A stretch of DNA of 64,000 nt, taken from Symbiodinium natans. Taxonomy: Eukaryota; Sar; Dinophyceae; Suessiales; Symbiodiniaceae. Positions 10,156 to 19,557 of this stretch are shown piece after piece (positions within the stretch are counted from its first letter, which is position 1; each line of letters begins with the position of its first letter). The position numbers and the translations under genes were made by a program. The DNA lies in contig CAJNDS010002679.1 of NCBI GenBank assembly GCA_905221605.1, positions 339,501 to 403,500 on the forward strand, given 5' to 3'. Below the pieces are notes generated by a model. That model saw nothing but the letters and a program-made list of their open reading frames with translations, made no database searches and was not told where the DNA came from.

Positions 10156-10242
10156 AAAAACGCCAGCAACCCCGGTCCTCGTGCTCAGGACGTTCAGAGC
10201 GAAGAGGGCTCAGGGCGCCTCGGCCGCAGTATCCAATGCCCA

Positions 10243-10330
10243 CCGCAAATACATACATACATACGTACCTACATACGTACGTACATACATACATATGCAT
10301 ATATCGGTACATATATATATATGTGTATGT
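10243..10330. repeat. ATAC/TACG/TATA microsatellite
   Basis: CATA/CGTA/ATAT tandem repeats. With 10330-10510 this is the most AT-rich stretch in the window. I see no gene between 10165 and 10640; the 61-codon frame at 10321 is a product of the microsatellite. Confidence 0.9.
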
Positions 10331-10671
10331 ATATACATATGATATTCATACTCAGTACTCCTATTCCTGTTCCTATTCACATCGACATTTACATTGATAT
10401 TCTTTCCTTACTTCTTGCGCCACATGTGAAAACCAGTAACTGCAAGGTACTAAATAAAGCATTACTTAGAGAACGTACAAGGCATCCAAAAGACAAAAGC
10501 ATGTAGCGCAACATAACCCCAACCCCAAAAAACCCAAACCCTAAAACCCTAAGACCCCAAAACCCCAAGCCCTAAAACCCTAAACCCCCTAAACCCCCTA
10601 AACCCTAAACCCTAAACCCTAAGCAGCCAAGTTCTCCCAGGTTCCTAACACCCTCGCTGCCCCCCATCCAG

Positions 10672-10720
10672 CCACCGTGCATGGCGTTGCCGTTCGACCT
10701 TGCCGAGCCGTGCGGCGGAT
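10672..10720 (+). CDS. Putative exon
   Basis: A strong acceptor CTGCCCCCCATCCAG and a following open island ending at CGGAT|GTTTAG. Two frames are open (ATVHGVAVRPCRAVRR or MALPFDLAEPCGG). Confidence 0.4.
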
Positions 10721-11157
10721 GTTTAGAGGGGGAGGGATAGGGTTTAGGGTTTAGGGTTTAGGGTTTCGGGTTTCGGGTTTCGGGTTTCGGGTTTCGGGTG
10801 GTAGGTTCGTAGGTTCGTAGGGTCGCAGGGTCAAGAGAGACTTAACCTTTAGTCCCAGAAATGGCCCCGAAATCTCCAGCCCTCTAAATCCTACACCCTA
10901 AAGCCCCTGAAATCATATGAACCCTATAGACCTCTTAGAAACCAAACTGCAGAGCCTTCAATGGAACAATTCCTCCCCACACCCCTAAGCCCTAAACCCT
11001 GAGCCCTGAAGCCCTCAATTTTTCAGAAGTCCTAAACCCTAAACCCCAAACCCCAAACCCTAAACCCCAAACCCTAAACCCTAAACCCTAAACCCTAAAC
11101 CCTACACCCTAAACCCTACACCCTAAACCCTGAGCCCTAAAGCTCTCGACTTCGCAG

Positions 11158-11230
11158 ATATTTGGGGGGATTCGGGGTTAGGGAATGCGGCAGTTGAAAG
11201 CCGAATGGCCCGAAAGTCTTCAAGCCTGAA
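11158..11230 (+). CDS. Putative exon
   Basis: Acceptor CGACTTCGCAG, frame GLGNAAVESRMARKSSSL, donor CTGAA|GTAGAT. Confidence 0.4.
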
Positions 11231-11257
11231 GTAGATAGCCAAGCAACTCCCGGTTCG

Positions 11258-11411
11258 GGTTCATAGGGTTCATAGGGTTCATAGGGTTCATAGGGTTCAT
11301 AGGGTTCATAGGGTTCATAGGGTTCATAGGGTTCATAGGGTTCATAGGGTTCATAGGGTTCATAGGGTTCATAGGGTTCATAGGGTTCATAGGGTTCAAA
11401 GGGTTCAAAGG
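11258..11411 (+). repeat. 9-bp tandem repeat GGGTTCATA, about 16 copies
   Basis: An uninterrupted GGGTTCATA array passing into GGGTTCAAA and then TTTAGGG. Because 9 is divisible by 3, it produces long stop-free minus frames (EPYEPYEP, MNPMNP) that are not genes. It looks like a telomere unit that acquired two bases and expanded. Confidence 0.95.
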
Positions 11412-12001
11412 GTTTAGGGTTTCGACCCCGCCTAGCCCCCGAACCCTCAACCCTAAACCCCGACGCAGCCCCGTGGCAAGGAAGCACCGCATGCTTGTTG
11501 AGACGAAGGAACTGGCTGCAAGCTGTTTCTCTTACTTCAGTTTAGGGCATAGGGGTTCAGGGGTTTAGGGTTTGGGGTTGTTTTTTAGTTTTCACTTTTT
11601 GGAGGGCGCCGGGGTTTGCACAAAGCCTCGACCGAAAGCCGTCTCAGTCCCAAACCCTGAACCCCGAGCCACAAGGCGAATCCCAAGGAACATAACAGGT
11701 ATGCAAGGTGATTCCTAAACCCCTAAACCGCAACCCCAAGCACAAGTCCTCCCCAAACGCAAATCCTTCAACCCCATACCTTAGCAGTCATACCGCAAAA
11801 GTCCTGTAGTCTACGCCCCAAACCCTAACCCCATACCCTAAATTCCATACCCTAAGTCCTAAGACCTAAGAGCTAAGACCCTCAACCCCCAACCCTTCCA
11901 AGGGTAGCTACCATCGACCCTGAATATGGTCCTTCACCTCCTCCCTAAACCCAAAACCCTAAACCCTAAACCATAGAGCCTAAACCCTAAACCCTTTGGA
12001 G

Positions 12002-12048
12002 GCCCTGCGCTGGTTCTCCGAAGCATCGCCAGAGCTGCGAAAGAAGCT
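12002..12048 (+). CDS. Putative exon joined to 13196 by a GC-AG intron
   Basis: The frame ALRWFSEASPELRKK ends at AAGCT|GCCAAG. Joining to the exon at 13196 restores the frame and gives ELRKKLRFESLRASRRI, a natural-looking helix. The intron 12049-13195 would contain the introner-like element at 12149 and both array orientations. Confidence 0.5.
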
Positions 12049-12148
12049 GCCAAGGCAGGGTTTAGGGTTTAGGGTTTAGGGTTTCGGGTTTAGGGTGTGA
12101 GTTTAGGGTTTAGGGGCTAGGGTTTAGCGGGCAGGAGGTTTAGTGTTT

Positions 12149-12260
12149 CTTGGTAGCCCAGTGATACCATTGACCCTTGTTTTGGTTCTGGGTTCCCTTA
12201 TGAAGTAACCAACCCGCAAAAAGGTGCCCTTATCGTGATATGGTTCCTGGGCTACGAAGG
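12149..12260 (+). mobile_element. Introner-like element, family A (full copy)
   Basis: 112 bp with terminal inverted repeats CTTGGTAGCCCAG / CTGGGCTACGAAGG. Internal marks shared with the other copies are GGTTCTGGGTTCCC and AAAAAGGTGCCC. It carries its own GT near the left end (12153) and AG near the right end (12258-12259), so it can form an intron. It lies inside the proposed intron 12049-13195. Confidence 0.75.
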
Positions 12261-12595
12261 TTTTTTAGGATTTAGTATTTTTATGGTCCAGTGTTTAGGG
12301 AACTTTTGGGCTTCGTGTGTTAGGGTTGAGGGTCTTTGGGGGTTAGGCTCTGAGGCCTCAGGGTTTCAGGGTTTCAGGGTTTCAGGGTTTTAGGGTTTAG
12401 GTGTTAGGGCTTAACGGGGTTGTAGCGGAGGAATTTGCTGCTTTGTGCGTTCTGCTGCTCAGATACAACGCAAGGGGAAGCTGCTTGAAAGGCTGTAGAA
12501 CATGGTTTTTTTTTTGCAGCTCTTCTCTAGGGTGTATTCGTAGGGTCCGTTTACCCGTATCAAGCTTCTGTCTGCCCTCAACAGTACCCTTTCTT

Positions 12596-12672
12596 GGGGT
12601 TTAGGGTTTAGGGTTTAGGGTTTAGGGTTTAGGGTTTAGGGCTTAGGGTTTAGGGTTTAGGGTTTAGGGTTT
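12596..12672 (+). repeat. TTTAGGG array, 10 units
   Basis: Follows a 190-bp single-copy island (12410-12595) with a T9-GCAG acceptor at 12510-12522 and no clear exon end. Confidence 0.95.
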
Positions 12673-12929
12673 CGAGCTTCGGGTATAGGGCAAGAGTTCA
12701 AGGTCTAAATTAGTCGGGAATATGTGACTGTACTTCGTTGTGGTGCGGCTTTGAGCTCCCTCCACCCGGTCGGTAGAAACGTCTGCGTTAAAGCATAAAG
12801 AAATCCTTTAATAAACCCTATAAACCCTAAAGGCCCTACGTAGCCCTTGATGGCTCAAAACGCTGAAAGACCCATCACGGGCTTTGGAGCCCTCAACGAC
12901 AGCAGACTGGAGAAACCCCAAACCTCATT

Positions 12930-13168
12930 GCCCAAACCCTAAACCCTGAACCCTAAACCCTAAACCCTAAACCCTGAACCCTAACCCTAAACCCTACACC
13001 CTAAACCCGAAACCCTGAACCCTGAACCCTGAACCCTGAACCCTCAACCCTGAACCCTGAACCCTAAACCCTAACCCTAAACCCTAAACCCTAAACCCTA
13101 AACCCTAAACCCTGAACCCTGAACCCTGAACCCTCAACCCTAAACCCTGAACACTGAACCCCTGAACC
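12930..13168 (-). repeat. CCCTAAA/CCCTGAA mixed array
   Basis: Runs of CCCTGAA are embedded in CCCTAAA, another homogenised variant patch. It caps the left side of the exon at 13196. Confidence 0.95.
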
Positions 13169-13195
13169 CTCATCCCCCCCCATGGTCGATCTCAG

Positions 13196-13262
13196 GCGGT
13201 TTGAAAGCCTCCGGGCCTCGCGACGGATTCTGATGGAGGATGAGGCCAATGGGCTTCTTGGG
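13196..13262 (+). CDS. Putative exon
   Basis: Acceptor GTCGATCTCAG, frame RFESLRASRRILMEDEANGL. The right edge is GATGAG|GCCAAT (GC) or CTTGGG|GTTTAGGG. See the exon at 12002 for the junction. Confidence 0.5.
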
Positions 13263-13406
13263 GTTTAGGGTTTAGGGTTTGGGGTTTAGGGTTTAGGGTT
13301 TATAGGGTTTAGGGTTTAGGGTTTAGGGTTAGGGGTTTAGGGTTTGGGGTTTAGGGTTTGGGGTTTAGGGTTTAGGGTTTAGGGTTTATAGGGTTTAGGG
13401 TGTAGG
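13260..13406 (+). repeat. TTTAGGG array, about 20 units
   Basis: Caps the right side of exon 13196-13262. Confidence 0.95.
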
Positions 13407-13567
13407 GCGTTGTGTCTCGGGGCTGTCTTCGTTTGGGGGGGCGAGCGGGGCGTTGTGGAGGTAGGGTTTCGGGCTCAGTGTTTAGGGTTTAAGGGTTTAG
13501 GGCTCAGTGTTTCGGGGGGTGGGGGTGGGCGGCAATGACAACCAACCCGCTGATTATGTTTCAACAG

Positions 13568-13641
13568 GCCATGACGACTATGATATTGGGAACTCGAAAG
13601 CTGGTTCCCTAGCAAAGAGCTTGCAGTTGAATGTCATCGCT
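13568..13641 (+). CDS. Putative exon
   Basis: Acceptor TATGTTTCAACAG, frame HDDYDIGNSKAGSLAKSLQL followed by NVIAG. No telomere repeat lies within 60 bp on either side. A second possible exon starts at ATG 13690 (MNAARLVMPPLML). Confidence 0.4.
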
Positions 13642-13744
13642 GGTCCTTGCGGGTGCGGATGAAGAGTTCCAAAGTTTTCGCGGAACACAGATGAACGCCG
13701 CACGACTAGTCATGCCGCCCTTGATGCTGTGTTCAACCTCCCGA

Positions 13745-13832
13745 AACCCTAAACCCTAAACCCTAAACCCTAAACCCTAAACCCTAAACCCTAAACCCTA
13801 AACCCTAAACCCTAAACCCTAAACCCTAAACC
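13745..13832 (-). repeat. CCCTAAA array, 12 units
   Basis: Perfect array to the left of the exon at 13859. Confidence 0.97.
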
Positions 13833-13858
13833 CCACGACCCAAGCCCCTATGGCCCAA

Positions 13859-13932
13859 GCCCTTCCCTGCATTGTCCCGTTTGGCGTGAAGGATGGGTCA
13901 CCGCTGGGAGGCGCGATTCCCGTGGCTCGAAG
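13859..13932 (+). CDS. Putative exon
   Basis: Open frame ALPCIVPFGVKDGSPLGGAI, then PVAR, with a GT at 13933. CCCTAAA on the left and TTTAGGG on the right, as for most exons here. Confidence 0.45.
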
Positions 13933-14095
13933 GTTTGGGCTTACGGCATAAGATCTAGGGGTGGCAGTTCAGGGTTTGGGGTTTGGGGCTTTGGGATTGG
14001 GGTTGAGGGTTTAGGGTTTAGGGTTTAGGGCTTAGGGTCTAAGGGTTTAGGGTTTTAGGGTTTGACGGCTCAGGGGGGAGGAGCCAGACTCAAAC

Positions 14096-14162
14096 ATGAG
14101 CACGAGACTTGTAGTGACAGGTGGGCTTGGCGTTTCCCAATCCGCAGCCCTAAGTGCTGAAA
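14096..14162 (+). CDS. Putative exon
   Basis: The frame from ATG 14096 reads MSTRLVVTGGLGVSQSAAL, then SAES, with the donor CTGAAA|GTAAAA. Whether the ATG is a true start is unknown. Confidence 0.35.
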
Positions 14163-14355
14163 GTAAAACTTGAGCCCTACCCTACAACCGTCACCCCCAA
14201 CAAGAATCCCAAACCCTGTGAGCTTTGCGCCCTGACGTTGTCAGACTCCCAACCGCAGAGCCGGGGATACGGGTTGGGGTTTCGGGTTAGGGGTTTAGGG
14301 TTTCGGGTTTGGGGTTTAGGGTTTAGGGTTTGGGGTTTAGGGTTTCAATATTCAG

Positions 14356-14443
14356 AGGGTTTCTACTCGGATGCCCTGCTGCGCTCTGCCAGCTTACTCG
14401 CTTCACGGGGACGACGTCCGACTCCCGATCCTTCCGTTCGCGG
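14356..14443 (+). CDS. Putative exon ending at a family I element
   Basis: Acceptor CAATATTCAG, frame GFYSDALLRSASLLASRGRR. The likely right edge is TTCGCG|GCCTCAG, where the family I element also found at 8110 begins (CTCAG..GGTTCATGGTAC). The element would form the 5' end of the intron. Confidence 0.4.
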
Positions 14444-14529
14444 CCTCAGCACTGGGAGGTTCATGGTACTTATGACCCACTTATTTGGGGTTCTTTGAAA
14501 TGTACACCTGCATCTGGAGCTGCGATCCC

Positions 14530-14649
14530 GAAACCCTAAACCCTAAACCCTAAACCCTAAACCCTAAACCCTAAACCCTAAACCCTAAACCCTAAACCCT
14601 AAACCCTAAACCCTAAACCCTAAACCCTAAACCCTAAACCCTAAACCCT
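14530..14649 (-). repeat. CCCTAAA array, 17 units
   Basis: Perfect array to the left of the exon at 14656. Confidence 0.97.
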
Positions 14650-14655
14650 ACGAGA

Positions 14656-14731
14656 GCTGCGCGCTGCGAGCTGACCTTCCTTCAGGCAACAGCGGGGACG
14701 CCCGGCGATCTTCACAGAGAGGCCTCATGCA
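14656..14731 (+). CDS. Putative exon
   Basis: Open in two frames (SCALRADLPSGNSGDARRSS or AARCELTFLQATAGTPGD) with donor ATGCA|GTGACA; a TTTAGGG array follows at 14815. Confidence 0.35.
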
Positions 14732-15306
14732 GTGACAGATTGATGCATTGAGGCTTGGGGTTTGGGTTTCGGGCTTAGATATAGGCTCCGAGAATACCTT
14801 GTTGTATAGGCTTAGGGTTTAGGGTTTAGGGTTTAGGGTTTAGGGTTTGGGGTTTGGGGTTTGGGGTTTGGGGTTTAGGGTTTAGGATAATCTGTCATTT
14901 GTACAATTAACGGTTAGTGCTTCAGTCTGGATGGTCTGGATCGTTGTAAGTGTTTCCTTCCTGACATGAATTCATGATTCTTGTGTATACGGTAAACCCT
15001 ATACCCTAAACCCTAAACCCTAAACCCTAAACCTTAAACCCTAAACCGGTCTAGTAGTTGAAGGGGTTTGTCCGGGGAGCTAGGCGATCGGACGCCTTGA
15101 GGGCTTAGGGCTTCAGGGCTGCCTTTCGCTTCGATTTAAGGCTTTAGGGTTTGGAGTTTAGGGTTTAGGCTTTAGGCTTTAGGCTTTAGCCTTTAGGCTT
15201 TAGGCTTTAGGCTATAGGCTTTAAAAAGGGTTTAGGGTGTAGGGTTGAGGGTTTAGGGTTCAGGGCTTGTACACGGGTAGCCCTAAACTTCTTTGGGCCC
15301 TCCTAG

Positions 15307-15363
15307 ATTGTTGAGAAAGACTTTTTCGAGCAGAGTGTTGGACAAAGTGGGTTGCCCGACAGC
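15307..15363 (+). CDS. Putative exon upstream of the secreted-protein gene
   Basis: Acceptor GGGCCCTCCTAG, frame IVEKDFFEQSVGQSGLPDS, donor ACAGCG|GTAGGA. The frame stays open to 15564, but the later part is C/A-rich spacer. It may be the end of the preceding gene. Confidence 0.35.
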
Positions 15364-15582
15364 GGTAGGAGCATGGCTGGTTCTTTAAATGCTAGAGGTC
15401 CCCTGCACTTGTGTGACCATCTCAATCAAAGCGAACAGTTCGTCGTTGTTTGTTTTTTAAAAATGGGGCCTTACCATAACAAGGGGACCCCCAAAAAAGA
15501 CCCCCAAATAGTAGGATCCCCTTATACCTACGGACCCCAACAAGGTACACACCTCCTATCATAACCCCCCAAATGGGTCTCC

Positions 15583-16673
15583 ATGACGCCACTCCCATTG
15601 CTGCTTCTCGTGGCTGTGGCTGCGCGCCCTCTGAGCGCCATGCGCGCGCGAGGCGCGGAGAGAGAAGTGAGCCCCGGCTACCCGCCGACGGAGCAGCAGC
15701 TCCAGCGCCTGACGCCTCGATGCCGAGAGCAGCTGCAGGGTCTGAAGGACGACTTGGTGGGATTTTGCCTTCAGCAGTTTCCGCAGGGGGTGGCCTGCAA
15801 CCTCATGGTGGGGATGGTCTTCGCCGGCGAGAGCAACACCTTCGCCGTGGAGAACCTGACGTCATCTGACAAGGACTCCATGCTTTGGGCAGGGATGTGG
15901 GACGGAGGTGAGCCTGGCCGCACCAGCAAGAAGGCCCTTCTTCACTTCGCCAACCTCGTGGACGCCAGCACGGTCCATCCCAGCACGAAGCTCGGGGAGA
16001 TGGTCGAGAAGCATGGAGATCTCCAAGCGTGCAACAACGATCTCGCTGCACAGGTCTCTTTCACAGGCGAACGTAGGGATGAGGGCCTGGTCCCGAACTT
16101 TTGGAAGATGGCCAGCGAGAGATTTGTGAAGGACATGAAACTTGGTATCCCAGTGGTACCCTTTACCCTTTTTTTTGGTTCTGGGTTCCCCTATGAAGTA
16201 GCCAGCCAAAAAAAGGGTGCCCTTGTTGTAATATGGTTACTGGGCTACTAAGGAAAGGATCGTTGCAGGGCAGCGTCGTGGTCATCGTGAACAAGGACTT
16301 GGATCCAAGCGCTGAGCGCAGTTTCTACAAGTCGGTCCTCTACAATTACGAGCTGCCGACGATTGCCACGACCGTGAACCTCAACTCCTTCTATGCGAGC
16401 TTCGACCCCTGGCACGTGCGCACGTTTGCGCCCGGGCGGAATCATTGGCTCCCACAGATGCTGGTGGTGGACCTGCGCGATACCTGCGAGGAGATGGTCG
16501 AATCCATTAAGGGCAAGCTGCTCATGGCATGCGAAACGACCTGCGATGTCCAAGAGTGGCTCAAGAAGAAGCCTTTGCGATGTCTGCCTTGCGCCGCAGG
16601 TTGCAAGTTGGACCAAAGCTTCGCAAAGAAGGTAAAGAAGGAGCTCAACCGGAAGTGGTACCACATCTTCTGA
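15583..16673 (+). CDS. Secreted protein of unknown family, two exons, 325 residues
   Basis: The most compact gene in the window: 1.09 kb free of telomere repeats. Exon 1 is 15583-16144 and exon 2 is 16258-16673 with TGA at the end; the joined frame is 326 codons including the stop. The N-terminus MTPLPLLLLVAVAARPLSA is a good signal peptide, so the product probably enters the secretory pathway. The rest has many Cys residues, one sequon (ENLT), segments such as RCREQLQGLKDDLVGFC and SVVVIVNKDLDP, and a C-terminus rich in Lys and Cys. I do not recognise a domain. The only intron is an introner-like family A element. The junction KLG|SLQGSVVV uses GT 16145 and AG 16256-16257; an alternative (GT 16153 to AG 16267-16268) also keeps frame. 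The near absence of introns beside intron-rich neighbours suggests a retro-copied gene; I found no spliced-leader relic upstream. Confidence 0.8.
16141..16257 (+). mobile_element. Introner-like element, family A, forming the intron of the secreted-protein gene
   Basis: Ends CTTGGTATCCCAGTGGTACC and GGTTACTGGGCTACTAAGG are inverted repeats. The internal GGTTCTGGGTTCCCCTATG matches the 12149 copy (GGTTCTGGGTTCCCTTATG). Left in place it introduces a stop; removed as a GT-AG intron it restores one reading frame. This is the best evidence in the window that the family creates introns. Confidence 0.8.
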
Positions 16674-16974
16674 GGGACAACCTTAAAGTCTCTGCGTGCC
16701 CTCTGCGCGTCGGGAGAAGGAGGGTGTTGTGGCCGCTGGACAGCACATTGCGTGCACTGCATGTCACTGTTGACGTATTTGTTGGCATTTGGACAAATGG
16801 CAGAAGCCGCAAAATCTTGGAGTTGCATGGACTTGCAAAACCGATGTTGCCATTGAAGGGAAACCCTCACCGCTTCTCTGCGTTTTGCTTGATCCTCCAG
16901 CCGCCCGCTTCTTGCCCTGTCATGGGGCTTTATCGGGTTTAGGGTTTAGGGTTTAGGGTCTAGGATTTAGGCAG

Positions 16975-17013
16975 CTGAGCGAGCGCTACGCTGAAGAGTG
17001 CAGAAGAGCTATG
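16975..17013 (+). CDS. Putative 39-nt exon
   Basis: TTTAGGCAG, then 13 codons LSERYAEECRRAM, then GCTATG|GTGAAG. Short but cleanly bounded. Confidence 0.4.
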
Positions 17014-17081
17014 GTGAAGCGATAGTGGAAGAGCCTGCTCTCAGATGGATGTGCTGAAGTAGGAAGTGCCTGCGTACTACA

Positions 17082-17195
17082 CTAGGATGCCCAGCAGTGC
17101 CCTCATTCCCTTTTTGGGGGTTTAAGGTTCCCTTCTTAGCCCCTTTAAGCAAAAAGGGCACCCTTGTTAAGCCTAAGTTACTGGGCTAGTACAGG
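17082..17195 (+). mobile_element. Introner-like element, family A (diverged copy)
   Basis: Ends CTAGGATGCCCAGCAGTGCC and TTACTGGGCTAGTACAGG, inner AAAAAGGGCACCC and GGTTCCC. Same orientation as the other copies. Confidence 0.65.
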
Positions 17196-17410
17196 CCTAG
17201 AGCATGCATCAGTCGTGGTATGTGATGGGGTGCTAAGCCGAGGTGATAGGGCGGGGCCCCAGCACCCCCCACCCCCCCACCCTGAGCCCTAAACCTTGAG
17301 GCTTCTTATGGTGTTTATTCATTCATTATCCCTAAGCCCTAGACCCTAGACCCTAGACCCTAGACCCTAAACCCTAAACCCTAAACCCTAAACCCTAAAC
17401 CAGTATTCAG

Positions 17411-17441
17411 CCTCTGACCAGGATCCACCGGGCCAGCCGTG
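17411..17441 (+). CDS. Putative exon
   Basis: Acceptor CCAGTATTCAG, frame PLTRIHRAS, donor GCC|GTGAGT. If the donor is skipped the frame runs on (RELVGGTIWGP) to TAG at 17471. Confidence 0.4.
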
Positions 17442-17635
17442 AGTTGGTTGGAGGCACGATTTGGGGGCCCTAGGCCTCCCCTCCCTCGAGCCCTGCACCC
17501 AACTCCCCAAGAGCCCTCCCTAAGCCCTAAACCCTAAACCCTAAATAAACCCTAAACCCTAAACCCTAAACCCTCAAGAGGCTTAGGGCTTGGGGTTCAG
17601 GGTTTGATTGAAACTATTCAGGGTTTGCAAGCTCG

Positions 17636-17745
17636 GAAGTTCGGGGGAAAGCTTCGCGGAGTTTCGAGGAAAATGTCGGGGAGTTTCGAGGAAAGCTTCC
17701 AGGATTTTGTGAAATCTTTGATTAAATACATTTCGATGAACCTAC
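17636..17745 (+). repeat. Dispersed repeat with GGAAAGYTTCGAG core, copy 1
   Basis: Degenerate tandem GGAAAGCTTC / GAGTTTCGAGGAAA units. Related copies lie at 37403-37503 (minus) and 40817-40880 (plus); the latter two share the ends GGTCCGGGGAAAGTTT and CAAGTTAC. The 62-codon frame here is probably incidental. Confidence 0.6.
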
Positions 17746-18040
17746 CGGTCCTTCAAAGCCGGCCGCCACACTCTGGACACCTTTTGCCCTAAACCCTTTC
17801 CATCTTTGAACCCTGAACCCTTAAACCCTCAATCCTCCAGCCCTTACTCAAAACCTGTTGACTCAGGCGTGTTTTCGTTTTGATTCTGCAGGGGTCAGCT
17901 TTTCGGGGTTGGGGGGGGGGTCAGGGTGATGTACCATTATAGGTGGCTACAACCAACGAATTTGTTGGGTTTGGGTTTGGAAGCATCCCTAAACCTTCAA
18001 GCCCAACCATGCCCCTCCTCCTGAACACCACATAGTACTC

Positions 18041-18142
18041 CTTAGTAGCTGGATGAGTACACTTTACACTTTTGGGGATAATATAATCCTCTATAGAACT
18101 GAAAGTGTCACTGTTGGGGGGCTTATGAACTCAGCAACTAAG
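18041..18142. mobile_element. Inverted-repeat element, family C, copy 1
   Basis: 102 bp with ends CTTAGTAGCTG / CAGCAACTAAG. The inner block TTTTGGGGATAATATAATCC matches copy 2 at 26208 (TTTTTGGGGTAGTATAATCC). Confidence 0.7.
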
Positions 18143-18240
18143 ACTCCTTTGATGTGTGCCCTGGTTGTTTTCGTCGGTTTCAGCTTCTTCTTGCGTCTGT
18201 GCAGGGGGGACATCAGCCCATCTACTGCTTGATTGGGATT

Positions 18241-18421
18241 GCCCCCTCCCCCTTCCCCCCTTCCCCCCCCCCCTTCCCCCGCTTCCCCCCCCCCTTCCCC
18301 CCCCCCTTCCCCCCCCCTCCTTCCCCCCCCCTCCCCCCCTCCCCCCCCCCTCCCCCCCCCCCCTTCCCCCCCCTCCCCCACCCCCCCCCCCCCCCCTTCC
18401 CCCCCCCCCCCTTCCCCCCCC
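18241..18421. repeat. 180-bp polypyrimidine tract (C-runs with TT)
   Basis: C-runs separated by TT or T, with only two purines in about 180 bases. The complement is G-rich and could form G-quadruplex or triplex structures. It ends just before AAAGCAG, so it could act as an extreme polypyrimidine tract for an acceptor at 18443. The open frames through it (PPPSPPP, GGGEGGG) are artefacts. Confidence 0.95.
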
Positions 18422-18628
18422 AAAGAGAAAAAAAGAAAAGCAGACGAGGCGAAGACTTCAAGCCTCGACAAGATGATGTTCTTGCGTCTTGGCTTCAGGG
18501 TTCAGATCCTAGGGTCTAGGATTTGGGGTTTAGGGTTTAGGTTTAGGGTCTCGGATTTAGGATTTAGGGTTTAGGGTTTAGGATTTAGGGTTTAGGGTTT
18601 AGGATTTAGGGCTTAGGGTTTAGGATTG

Positions 18629-18728
18629 GTGTTCCCCCTTTTTTTTTGCCTAACGGTCCTCAATAGTGATTATCATAGGGGGTCGTAGAATCCCTCTTAA
18701 GGACCCTCAGTACAAGGGGGAACATCCC
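18629..18728. mobile_element. Inverted-repeat element, family B, copy 1
   Basis: 100 bp, from GTGTTCCCCCTT to CAAGGGGGAACATCCC, related over its length to 55588-55688 (shared GATTATxATAG, GTAGAATCCCT, GAGGACC/AAGGACC). Confidence 0.75.
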
Positions 18729-18790
18729 AAGGTTTCGGGCTCTATAAATGTTTTTAGAATGTTTAGGGTTCAGGGCTTATAGGTTATAAA

Positions 18791-18907
18791 GGCCGGTGGC
18801 CTCTTTATCTGTTGCCCTTCTACTAGTATAGCCCCTATACGCAAATGAGAACCCCCAATATCATGCCACTATAAACCAGAATCCCTCATTAAAGAGACCA
18901 CCAACCC
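18791..18907. mobile_element. Inverted-repeat element, family H
   Basis: Ends GGCCGGTGGCCTCTTTAT and ATTAAAGAGACCACCAACC pair over about 18 bp; 117 bp; single copy in this window. The following 18908-19060 and 19190-19440 hold no gene I can support. Confidence 0.6.
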
Positions 18908-19490
18908 GTATAGCTTGCAGGGCTATAGGGCTGTAGGATGCTTAGGATGTTTGGCTCTAAGATTTATAGGATGTGTAGTCAAGGCTTTCCAGGGCTTAGG
19001 GTTTGAGAGTTTAGGGCATTCTGCTTCGGGGCGAGAAGCATTCTCAGGACAATCACGTATCTATGAAAGAGAGATTTAGGGTTTAGGGTTTGGGGTTTAG
19101 GGTTTAGGGTTTAGGGTTTTGGGTTTCGGGTTAGGGTTTAGGGTTTCGGGTTTAGGGCTAGGTCTCCAGGGCCTGAGGGATTGATTTTTTGACCGCCGGA
19201 GCAATCCCCGAAACTCAGGTTTGGACTCTGTGGTGCTTTACTGTAGTTTAGATCCTTAGCCTTTTTGGGTTTATTGGGTTTCTTAATAAGGCAGGAAAAA
19301 TTATATTTTTAGCTACCCTTCTAAGTGCAGCCAAGTAGAGGACCAACTATGACAAAGCCTTACTTGGGCCTGGCCGCAAACTTTATCAACCCTGCATAGG
19401 TACTCGTAGCCAGAAACCCATTTGCACTCCAACAGGCCACCCGATTCCTAACCCTAAACCCTCAACCCTAATAAACTTCCCCGGGAACTC

Positions 19491-19557
19491 GGCTTTTCCA
19501 CCCAAGGATCCCAGCGAAATTTACCGGCGGCCGCCTCAGGAAACCGCGGGTCTCCAG
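19491..19557 (+). CDS. Putative exon
   Basis: Frame AFPPKDPSEIYRRPPQETAG ending at the donor TCCAG|GTTCGG; followed by a TTTAGGG tract. Confidence 0.45.

Noticed and set aside
10321-10506. 61-codon plus frame MCMYIHMIF..
   Set aside because: Starts in a microsatellite, AT-rich, unlike the GC-rich coding sequence of this genome.
11137-11492. Two overlapping minus-strand frames of EPYEPY and MNPMNP repeats
   Set aside because: They are translations of the 9-bp GGGTTCATA array; no start, splice or flanking coding support.
14926-14945. 20-nt exon between GCTTCAG and GTAAGTG
   Set aside because: Excellent donor, but no neighbouring exon joins it in frame, and the surroundings look intergenic.
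15565-15582. Spliced-leader relic upstream of the secreted-protein start
   Set aside because: The sequence before ATG 15583 does not resemble the dinoflagellate spliced leader; nor did I see it elsewhere.
18091-18574. Proline-rich plus frames and glycine-rich minus frames
   Set aside because: Translations of the 180-bp polypyrimidine tract.
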